Source of the DNA: FEN-1297 sp964530445
GTDB lineage: Bacteria; Bacteroidota; Ignavibacteria; Ignavibacteriales; Ignavibacteriaceae
Assembly (NCBI GenBank): GCA_964530445.1
Contig: CAZHBJ010000004.1
Location: forward strand, 1-57,595
Reading direction: 5' to 3'
DNA: 57,595 bases
Every line of letters begins with the position of its first letter. Within the stretch, counting starts at the first letter, position 1. This document shows positions 18,263 through 25,328 of this stretch, in pieces. The translations under genes and the position numbers were made by a program. The notes beneath the pieces were generated by a model. The model was not told the DNA's origin and made no database searches. It was given only the letters and a program-made list of their open reading frames with translations.

Positions 18263-19144
18263 TTAATTGCCTCTAACATTTACCTTTCCGTTTATATGCT
18301 TTGATTTATCAATTATATGTCCTGCTTCATCAACAACACCTTGGTGACAAACTACGCATTCATCTATCGGCAACTGCTGATAACCAATATGTCCTTTAGG
18401 AGGTAAATCATGGCAAGAGCCGCATGGCGCTTGAGTGCCGTCAACTTTGTTCCAAGTAACGGTTACATTATTTCCTGTCATAGCGTTGCTTGTAAATGCG
18501 AATTGATTTTCAGACGCAGCGGAGTCTTTATAGAAAGAAAAATTCCCGTGACAATAAGTATTTGAACAAGTAGCATTATTCTGATTATAAGCTGCATTGG
18601 AAGCCTGGTTTGCTTTGGCTAAACCTTTTAGTTCTACCGGTGCGTGTGACCGTGTAATCAAATGTCCGGCTGAGAAAACAGAGGAGGGGACATTATGGCA
18701 AGTTTCACATTCAACATTATTTGATAAAGAATCCGTGTAGAGATGGCTTGTGTGTGCACCGACCCCCACTACTGTAGTTAAAGAATCTCCATTAATTGTT
18801 CTTGGCGGAGCAAATCTTGCCGGATTGTTCGGATCGCCATGGCAAGTATTACATGCTAAAGAACCATTTTGTTCTGTATGACATGAATAGCAGCTTTTCT
18901 CTGTAGTGCCCCCGGTAAAATCGGCTGCATGGCATGTTTGACATGTTTGTAAATCCCAATTGTTTTCTTTTATATATTTTCCGTGGAAGCTGGAAGAAGC
19001 GGGATTTGCAAATCCGTCCGGATGAGCAGATAATTTTGGAGTTACCGGAATATTATTTTTTAAATCGCTGCAACCTGCTGCGAGGATTCCTAATGTCAGA
19101 GCTAAAAGAATATTGAGTAAATAATATTTCATTTTTGTTTCCAT
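18263..19144 (-). CDS. Multihaem c-type cytochrome lipoprotein (Geobacter CxxxxCH type)
   Basis: Predicted outer-membrane or periplasmic lipoprotein with a lipobox (LAAGC) about 25 residues from the start. It has six CxxCH haem motifs (CQTCH, CYSCH, CNTCH, CETCH, CGSCH, CVVCH) plus one CxxxxCH (CSNTYCH). The CxxxxCH is followed about 40 residues later by W...CGSCHDLPPKGH, the arrangement of the Geobacter CxxxxCH/CxxCH domain. The start is chosen at 19144, with AAGG 9–11 bases upstream; 19132 is an equally good ATG, while the longest frame (to 19189) overlaps the upstream gene. It is the last gene of the cytochrome operon and probably passes electrons to or from the 14-haem protein. Confidence 0.88.
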   Translation of the reverse strand: METKMKYYLLNILLALTLGILAAGCSDLKNNIPVTPKLSAHPDGFANPASSSFHGKYIKENNWDLQTCQTCHAADFTGGTTEKSCYSCHTEQNGSLACNTCHGDPNNPARFAPPRTINGDSLTTVVGVGAHTSHLYTDSLSNNVECETCHNVPSSVFSAGHLITRSHAPVELKGLAKANQASNAAYNQNNATCSNTYCHGNFSFYKDSAASENQFAFTSNAMTGNNVTVTWNKVDGTQAPCGSCHDLPPKGHIGYQQLPIDECVVCHQGVVDEAGHIIDKSKHINGKVNVRGN

Positions 19145-19169
19145 ATTTATAAGCCTTAGGCTTAATTTA

Positions 19170-20387
19170 TCAGTGTGCATTAGAACCATGACAATAGCCG
19201 CAGAAACCTACTCCTGCTTGATGTGTATTAGTATGACAGTTAAAACAAATAGAGCCGTCGCTGTTATGCCAATCTCCATGAACATCTTTCATGTAATTTG
19301 CCGGATGTGTTTGAGGGTTGGTACCTTGAATGCCGTCAGGATCTGTGTGGCATTTTATACAAACCGGATCACCGCCTTGAACATCATGACAAGCTGCACA
19401 GCTTTCAATGTCTCTTCTTGCAAGTTTTGCATGTTCACCTCCGCCAGATCCAACACCTATAATCATAAAGTTAGATTTTAAGTGTGAAAACGGTGCAATT
19501 CCTCCTAATGCATTTTCTCCTGTTTTAGATTGATGGCAAGTAGTGCAAAATGTACTCAATTGATGACACGACTGACACTCTGCTGTTTTTCCCATTGCAT
19601 CAATACCGTGGGTAAACCGATAATCAAGTGAATGAACCCGCGTTAATTTTTGCTGCTTAACTCCGTTAGAAGATGAAGAAGGGGAGTATGGTGCAAATCC
19701 TTGTGCCGGATTTTTATCGCTTGGAGTGTAACCGGGTTTAATCATAGTTGTAGCTGCATGGCAATCCTCGCAAGATGCATCGTCGTGGCACATTGCACAA
19801 TTTGAATTCAATTCTCTTGCTGCAAATTTATGAGTTGAAATAAAAGATTCACTCTTGTGAGATTGCGGAATTAGATTTACCGTTGTTACATGGCACGTAG
19901 TGCATGTAGTTGGAGCTGCTTTTGTATTATTGTGGCATGAGTAGCAAGTTTCCATATTCGGAAATCCGTTTGGTGCATCTTCTGCATAAGCTACCTTGAA
20001 TATTCCTTTATGACATGTTGTGCATTGTAATTTTTCTTTATTCAGATGAAAACTGTGATCAAATTTTAATTCGGATTTTTTTAGTTTTAAAGATTCAAAC
20101 ACATCTTTATAGTGGCACATTGTACAGTTTTTCTCATCGCTAACATCATGGCAGGTTGAGCAATCATCATGACTGGGTAATGTGATTGACCCTAATGTTT
20201 TACTGTTTTGTACTTTAGAGTGGCATGTTGTACAATCACCTACGTCCTGATGAGTTTTATGAGAAAATTTGATAAGCCCTTTATTTCCGGACATATCCGT
20301 TTGCGAACTGTTAGCCGAAAATGCAGTAAAAAGAATAATGCCTGCAAGTATTGAAAAAATTGAGAAGTAAAGGTATTTTATTTTCAT
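19170..20387 (-). CDS. 14-haem c-type cytochrome
   Basis: Exported cytochrome of 405 residues with an N-terminal signal or anchor (hydrophobic residues about 5–25). It has fourteen CxxCH motifs spread over the whole chain, with many free histidines that could be distal ligands. Motif spacing in the N-terminal half (KFSHKTHQ, FDHSFH, STHKFA before CxxCH groups) resembles the c7/c3-type His-x-CxxCH architecture. It lies between an outer-membrane barrel gene (10 bases upstream) and a lipoprotein cytochrome (about 25 bases downstream), as expected for the electron-carrying partner of a porin–cytochrome conduit. It may be periplasmic or inserted in the barrel; the sequence cannot decide. Confidence 0.88.
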   Translation of the reverse strand: MKIKYLYFSIFSILAGIILFTAFSANSSQTDMSGNKGLIKFSHKTHQDVGDCTTCHSKVQNSKTLGSITLPSHDDCSTCHDVSDEKNCTMCHYKDVFESLKLKKSELKFDHSFHLNKEKLQCTTCHKGIFKVAYAEDAPNGFPNMETCYSCHNNTKAAPTTCTTCHVTTVNLIPQSHKSESFISTHKFAARELNSNCAMCHDDASCEDCHAATTMIKPGYTPSDKNPAQGFAPYSPSSSSNGVKQQKLTRVHSLDYRFTHGIDAMGKTAECQSCHQLSTFCTTCHQSKTGENALGGIAPFSHLKSNFMIIGVGSGGGEHAKLARRDIESCAACHDVQGGDPVCIKCHTDPDGIQGTNPQTHPANYMKDVHGDWHNSDGSICFNCHTNTHQAGVGFCGYCHGSNAH

Positions 20388-20397
20388 ATTACATCAG

Positions 20398-21675
20398 TTA
20401 AAAATTAGAATTAAACCAGTAATTGAGCTTTAAAAATAACGTGTAGTAATTCTTATAAATCGAATTATTCATATACTGACCTTGAATATCAAATGAGAGT
20501 AATCCTAAAGGCCGAACATTAACTCCGGCTAAAATAGTAGTTAAATTATTAGCATCGGAAGCTTCGGATAATTTATATTTAGTATATGAAATTCCAACCG
20601 AAGGAGTAAGCAGCCCTTTCAAAAAACTGTGTGCGGTATATAAAGATAACGCATCTAATTCACCGGCATAACCGAATGTTTTTCTATAGTTAAAGCTTCC
20701 GTATTTTGTAGTTAAACCGATTGATACCCGCTGGGAATTTGCATCTTTATAGATTACATCTCCGTATCTTCCGGAGACAGTAAAATCTTTATTTAATATG
20801 TAATCTCCTCCTATTTCCATTTCCTGCGTATTGCCGTAATTAAAAACGGAAAATATTGAATTGTAGCTTATTAACGGAGCCCGATAATTATAATAAAAAT
20901 CGATATTAAAATCTTTAATTGCAGGTACAGTTCCGTCAAGCTCAAATTTGGAAGTTTTGTCAAAATTCAAATCATAATCGTATCTGGTATTTACCGAGAA
21001 TGAATTTTCAAGATCATAATAAACTTCGGCAGAGGCAAATTGATATTGATAAGAATTGTTTTCAATTAATACTTGAATAGGATTCAAGGCTGCATCAAGT
21101 CTTGTTGCCCAATAAGGCTCAGGTTTAAAGTTTTTATCAATATAGCTTAAGGATAACTGTGTATTTCGAATTACATCTGTTGTAAACTTACCGCCGAGAA
21201 TAAAATTATCATTCCAATTACTAGTCAACTTAAGTTTTTGGTATGCAGGAACATTACCGCCGTAATATGCTGAAAATTTATATTCTCCTTTTCTTAAACC
21301 TAAAGTGAGGCCGTCGAATAATCCGCCGGCCACACTATTAAATAAAGGTTGTCTGCCGAGCTTTAATGTTGCAATATCAAATAAGTTTCTTGCTTCCAAA
21401 TATAAATTATAAAATCTCAATCTCGGATTTCCATCCAATTTACTCGCTAAATCAGCTTCAAGGTTCATATTGGATCTTAACGAAAAATTTCCCCTGTTTA
21501 TATTTAAATTCAACATTTGGAATGAGCTTAAATAATTTTGAGAAACGTTAACGGTATCGAATCTTTGGAATGAATAAACCGAAGATGAAAAGTTCCCGTT
21601 AACATTTACTTCCTGGGGAAAAATCGAAAAAGAAATAAAGAGTAAACAGCAAATAACAATAAATATATTTTTCAT
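20398..21675 (-). CDS. Outer-membrane beta-barrel protein of the cytochrome locus (porin-like)
   Basis: Predicted outer-membrane porin of about 425 residues. After a signal peptide (MKNIFIVICCLLFISFSIFPQ), the chain alternates short amphipathic strands rich in Tyr, Asn and Phe throughout. It includes LKLGRQPLFNSVAGGLFDGL, which resembles an early porin strand and loop, and ends in an aromatic residue (NYWFNSNF). No haem motif is present. The start is placed at 21675; the longer frame adds 12 residues before the signal sequence. Sandwiched between cytochrome genes, it could hold a cytochrome across the outer membrane as MtrB/PioB-type barrels do, but it is shorter than those (about 700 residues) and no direct homology is claimed. 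Confidence 0.75.
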   Translation of the reverse strand: MKNIFIVICCLLFISFSIFPQEVNVNGNFSSSVYSFQRFDTVNVSQNYLSSFQMLNLNINRGNFSLRSNMNLEADLASKLDGNPRLRFYNLYLEARNLFDIATLKLGRQPLFNSVAGGLFDGLTLGLRKGEYKFSAYYGGNVPAYQKLKLTSNWNDNFILGGKFTTDVIRNTQLSLSYIDKNFKPEPYWATRLDAALNPIQVLIENNSYQYQFASAEVYYDLENSFSVNTRYDYDLNFDKTSKFELDGTVPAIKDFNIDFYYNYRAPLISYNSIFSVFNYGNTQEMEIGGDYILNKDFTVSGRYGDVIYKDANSQRVSIGLTTKYGSFNYRKTFGYAGELDALSLYTAHSFLKGLLTPSVGISYTKYKLSEASDANNLTTILAGVNVRPLGLLSFDIQGQYMNNSIYKNYYTLFLKLNYWFNSNF

Positions 21676-21722
21676 TTTGATTTTCTTTAATATATAAGTA
21701 AAACTCGGCATAAAATATTTAG

Positions 21723-22289
21723 CTATTTAGAAGCAGGTATATCATGCTTAATTTTAGCCCACATTGCTTTCACATCGAATGTCTCGCCTTTTTTCCATGT
21801 CGGGCTTTCGGAATTGTGGCATTTTACGCAAAAGGTTTTCATGTCGGTATGAATTTGAAGACCATTAGCAATAGCTTTTTCTTTGTTTTTCATAATGCTT
21901 AAGCTTTTATAATCCGCACCCGGTCCATGGCATGTTTCGCACTGAACTCCGTCTTCAACCTTAAAATTGTGCCCTAATAACGATGCCTTAACATTGTAAC
22001 CGATAGCATGGCATTTTAGACATTCCGGTGTTTTTACAGCAGGAGTTGTAAATCCTTTTGCTTTTGCCAATTTGTTGGCTTCATCTGTTTCCAAAGTCTT
22101 ATATGCCTGAGCATGTTTGCTATTTTGCCAAATTTTGTACTGCTCGCCTTGCTTTGCACTCCTATGGCACATACCGCATGTTTTAGTTCCGACAAAACCA
22201 TGCTCCGGAGTACTTGTAGAATCGGAATTTGCCGCCAGCATTAAAGGAGCTACTAAAAATACCGATAAAACTAAAATTTTCTTGAACAT
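21723..22289 (-). CDS. Tetrahaem cytochrome c554-type protein
   Basis: Periplasmic cytochrome of about 188 residues with a cleavable signal peptide ending near MLAA. It contains four CxxCH motifs (CGMCH, CLKCH, CETCH, CVKCH). The W-x-x-S-x-H-A-x-A-Y block (IWQNSKHAQAYKTL) and VQCETCHGPGADYK are diagnostic of the cytochrome c554/c-prime family. Two adjacent ATGs occur; the second (22289) is 4 bases from a strong AGGAGG and is preferred. It is the first gene of the four-gene operon that continues through the barrel, the 14-haem protein and the lipoprotein. Confidence 0.92.
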   Translation of the reverse strand: MFKKILVLSVFLVAPLMLAANSDSTSTPEHGFVGTKTCGMCHRSAKQGEQYKIWQNSKHAQAYKTLETDEANKLAKAKGFTTPAVKTPECLKCHAIGYNVKASLLGHNFKVEDGVQCETCHGPGADYKSLSIMKNKEKAIANGLQIHTDMKTFCVKCHNSESPTWKKGETFDVKAMWAKIKHDIPASK

Positions 22290-22333
22290 CATACCTCCTG
22301 TTTATTTATATATCATTTAACTTAATTTGTATG

Positions 22334-22380
22334 AAAAAGGAGAGAGTTCACTGTGATTAATACTGATACTGTGAACTCTC
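22334..22380 (-). terminator. Rho-independent terminator after the nine-haem cytochrome
   Basis: A 10-bp inverted repeat pairs GAGAGTTCAC (22342–22351) with GTGAACTCTC (22371–22380). On the minus strand it is followed within three bases by TTTTT (22338–22334). It lies 12 bases beyond the stop of the nine-haem gene and upstream of the c554 gene, so those genes are probably separate transcripts or linked only by partial read-through. Confidence 0.8.
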
Positions 22381-22391
22381 CTCCGAACAAA

Positions 22392-23969
22392 TTATTTAAG
22401 AAGAATCATTTTTTTAACTTCATTGAAATTACCAGTAACCAGCCTGTAGAAATATATACCCGAAGCAAAGGAAGTAGCATTCCATTCTACACTGTATTTT
22501 CCTTGTGAATAGTATGAATTGACTAGAGTCTTGACCTGTCTTCCAACTTCATCGTATATAATTATTTTTACATTTCCAGCTTTAGCAATTGTAAACTTAA
22601 TTGTTGTTGCAGGATTGAAAGGATTCGGATAATTTTGACTTAATTCAAAATTCTGCGGTGTATTTATAGTCTCATTTTTAATTCCGGTAGTTTTAAAACT
22701 AGCTATTGCATCTCTCAACAGCTTTTGAACCAATCTCGTATTATGAATACCTCTACTACCTTCGCCCTCAACAGCAAGTAAATTATACTGTGCTTCCTGA
22801 AATACTGCAGTGGAAGAGTCCGAACTTGAAGCATCATTCAATTTAGTTTGTAATAAGTTCATTAAGCTGTCAGTCGTTGTTTGAACTCCTCTATAGTCAA
22901 ACCTTTTAGCCGGATCGGCTGTATCTACTGTTGCGTAATAATCCGAATGGCATCCCGCACATGCTTGTACTCGAGGTTCAAAAGTATGCCCGGTATTATT
23001 ACTGCCGTCGGCATTTGGAGTCATATTAACATGGCAATTAACACATCGTTCCGTGCAGGCATAAGTATGAGCAGAATTAATGTATGTTTTACCGGGATAT
23101 CTATATCCAAACAAAGTATCACCGCTTAAGCATGGTCCGGTTGTTTGATGAGGTATTGAAGTTATATCTACGGATTTAATTGAAGAATAATGACATACAT
23201 CGCAAATTACTTTAGCACCGGAAATTCCTAATCTTAATTGCCCGGGATTTTTTGCGCTATGAGGATCATGGCAAGCAACGCATGTAAGTGGTTGAACATC
23301 ATTTCCGGAAACCAGAATTGTATCTTTATAAGCAGACGGATCTTTCATGTAAGCTATAAAGTTTTGAGCAACATGACATCTTGTACATGATTTAATTCCT
23401 ACAGTAATAGCACAAGAGCCTGAAGTTGATTGTGCGTGTTTGGATAATGACCATTGTTCATAATACGGGAAATGCCCTGAATGACATCCACCGCAGAGTT
23501 GTGCGGAGTAGTTCGGTTTATTAGTATACCCTTGTATAAACGGCCAGTGATTCGTACTTAGTTGATTATCTTGGGTGCCAAGCGGTCCATGGCAGTCTTC
23601 GCATTGAACATTTGCTTTTTTTGCGAAATTAACCGAATCCGTAATTACATAACCATGCGGGGCAGAAGTATCTGCTTTTACGTATTCATCAGCACCATAA
23701 TTGGTAACTGTATCATTCCAACCGGTTGTATGACATTTTAAGCATGAATAACTTAAGATATTTTTTAAAGAATCATAAGCTTGCGCATGTTTAGTCAATT
23801 TCCAGCTATTATATATGGGTTCGGCTATATTCCCAACTTGATGACATGAAGAACATGATGTACCCTGAGGTTCAGTTCCGTTTCCAACCCCTAAATAATA
23901 ATCTTGGCTAAATGCAATAGTTGAAGTAAGAATTATTACAAAAGCCGTCAATAGTAATTTTATTTTCAT
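22392..23969 (-). CDS. Nine-haem c-type cytochrome with T9SS C-terminal sorting domain
   Basis: Predicted surface or secreted cytochrome of 525 residues. A signal peptide (MKIKLLLTAFVIILTSTIAFSQ) is followed by nine CxxCH motifs between about residues 40 and 350: CSSCH, CLKCH, CEDCH, CGGCH, CTRCH, CVACH, CDVCH, CVNCH and CAGCH. The SWKLTKHAQAYDSL block links it to the c554 family. A haem-free helical stretch precedes a T9SS type A sorting domain (about the last 85 residues: LSQNYPNPFNPATTIKF, ending VKKMILLK). Start 23969 is chosen because it follows GGGG and directly begins the signal; a frame start 15 bases upstream lacks one. Type IX export would place the haems outside the outer membrane. 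Confidence 0.92.
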   Translation of the reverse strand: MKIKLLLTAFVIILTSTIAFSQDYYLGVGNGTEPQGTSCSSCHQVGNIAEPIYNSWKLTKHAQAYDSLKNILSYSCLKCHTTGWNDTVTNYGADEYVKADTSAPHGYVITDSVNFAKKANVQCEDCHGPLGTQDNQLSTNHWPFIQGYTNKPNYSAQLCGGCHSGHFPYYEQWSLSKHAQSTSGSCAITVGIKSCTRCHVAQNFIAYMKDPSAYKDTILVSGNDVQPLTCVACHDPHSAKNPGQLRLGISGAKVICDVCHYSSIKSVDITSIPHQTTGPCLSGDTLFGYRYPGKTYINSAHTYACTERCVNCHVNMTPNADGSNNTGHTFEPRVQACAGCHSDYYATVDTADPAKRFDYRGVQTTTDSLMNLLQTKLNDASSSDSSTAVFQEAQYNLLAVEGEGSRGIHNTRLVQKLLRDAIASFKTTGIKNETINTPQNFELSQNYPNPFNPATTIKFTIAKAGNVKIIIYDEVGRQVKTLVNSYYSQGKYSVEWNATSFASGIYFYRLVTGNFNEVKKMILLK

Positions 23970-24418
23970 CTTAACCCCGAACAATTTGTTTACTTAAAAG
24001 CAAGTAATTAAAATATATCGAGCCGTTAACATCAAAAAGTAAACCAAAGAATTGTAATGAATTTCAGCAATATTTTTATATAATGTTTCCATTGCCGAGA
24101 AATGAATTATATCGTTCTCGTATTAGAGAAAATGATGTTTTTTTGTATTATAATCTTAGAATTTACTAAAAAAGCTTAAGTTTAAAGCAGAGGCGCATTA
24201 AGATATTTCGAAATGGGATTACATGGAAATATATTCATTCTATATAGAATACTCCCATAAAATAGAATAAGTAGTAGAAATTCTTCCTTTGATATCTCCA
24301 GGTATTAATTTATACAGAAATTAAAGCTATATGCCGCCGACCGCTTTTAAATCTATTTAATAACTATCAAATAAAAGAATTTATCTTTAAAAGTAAAATA
24401 AGAAATAATGAATATTTT
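23970..24418. other. Intergenic region, about 450 bases
   Basis: Spacer upstream of the nine-haem cytochrome and downstream of a small secreted-protein gene on the same strand. It should carry the cytochrome promoter. No Fnr-type TTGAT-N4-ATCAA box or other operator was recognised, and no RNA gene was seen. Confidence 0.4.
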
Positions 24419-24823
24419 TTACAAACCCGCTATATGAACCTGATTATCGAGCGATTTAGGCTTATTTTCATTAGTTTTATTATCAATGATCCTTATTTCA
24501 ACTTCTTTTTGTAATGAACTAGGTATTAATTCCAATACGGATTTTATATCCCGGCATTTTGTTGTCATGTAAGATGCATGTTCTGAAAACGGGCATGTGC
24601 ATTCGGAATTGTTAATCATATGCAGCTTTCCATGTGATTTTGATGCTAATGCATAAGGACATATACCGGCATCTAAAGGTATTTTTATCAAATATGTGTG
24701 CATAACTTCCGAACTTTGATTGTTTGATTCTGATTGAGAATTAAACAGATTTATTCCTAAGCAAAGAATCAATACAATAAAAGTCAAAGAAATGGCTTTT
24801 AAATCTGAGAATTTCTTTTTCAT
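24419..24823 (-). CDS. Small exported or membrane-anchored cysteine-containing protein, unknown
   Basis: Not recognised. It encodes 134 residues with an N-terminal hydrophobic segment (about 10–27), followed by an extracytoplasmic domain. Four cysteines are clustered: CPYALA near residue 54, CTCPFSEHASYM near 75–77, and one in TTKC near 90. With several His and Met residues around them they could form disulfides or bind metal. There is no CxxCH haem motif. AAGGTG lies well placed before the ATG, supporting a real gene. It sits upstream of the cytochrome locus on the same strand, about 450 bases from the nine-haem gene, so a role in cytochrome maturation or redox sensing is possible but unsupported. 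Confidence 0.65.
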   Translation of the reverse strand: MKKKFSDLKAISLTFIVLILCLGINLFNSQSESNNQSSEVMHTYLIKIPLDAGICPYALASKSHGKLHMINNSECTCPFSEHASYMTTKCRDIKSVLELIPSSLQKEVEIRIIDNKTNENKPKSLDNQVHIAGL

Positions 24824-25328
24824 TCTTACACCTTGATTTTATTTAAAAAAAATATCGGTTGTAAAAATCAGAGATTATATATTAAGTGATTTTCGATTAT
24901 CCGCAAATAAAGACTTACAAAAACTTTGATGACGATTGTTAATTTATATAATAATTTTTCATCATCGAAGATAGTTTATAAATTAAATTCTTTTTTTAAT
25001 ACAATCAAGAAGAAATTTTAATTTTTATTTTGAAGCACAATTAAATTCCATTAAATTTACTTATATAATTTTTTATTTATAACTGTTGTATACTCAAATA
25101 ATTTAAACCATCATAAATAATATATTGTCTATTTACTAATGATTGGTAGTCAATTAGTAAATTTCTATGAATTTATAATTCAAACTTAATCTAAATGAAA
25201 AAGTTGTTACACTATTTAAAACTCGTTCGTTTTCAAATCGAATAGCCCATCTTCCAAGGTTTTAATCCCGTTATATAAAATTTACTTGGATAAATCGTTT
25301 TTAAATCATTTTTAGCTAGGGAGATTTA
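24824..25328. other. Divergent intergenic region, 505 bases
   Basis: AT-rich spacer between the small secreted-protein gene and the arylsulfotransferase-like gene. GGGAG at its right end is the ribosome binding site of the latter. No ROK-type palindrome, RNA gene or repeat was recognised. Confidence 0.4.

Noticed and set aside
18263..23969. All five cytochrome/barrel genes as a single operon
   Set aside because: A convincing minus-strand terminator at 22334–22380 separates the nine-haem gene from the other four, so one shared transcript is not assumed.
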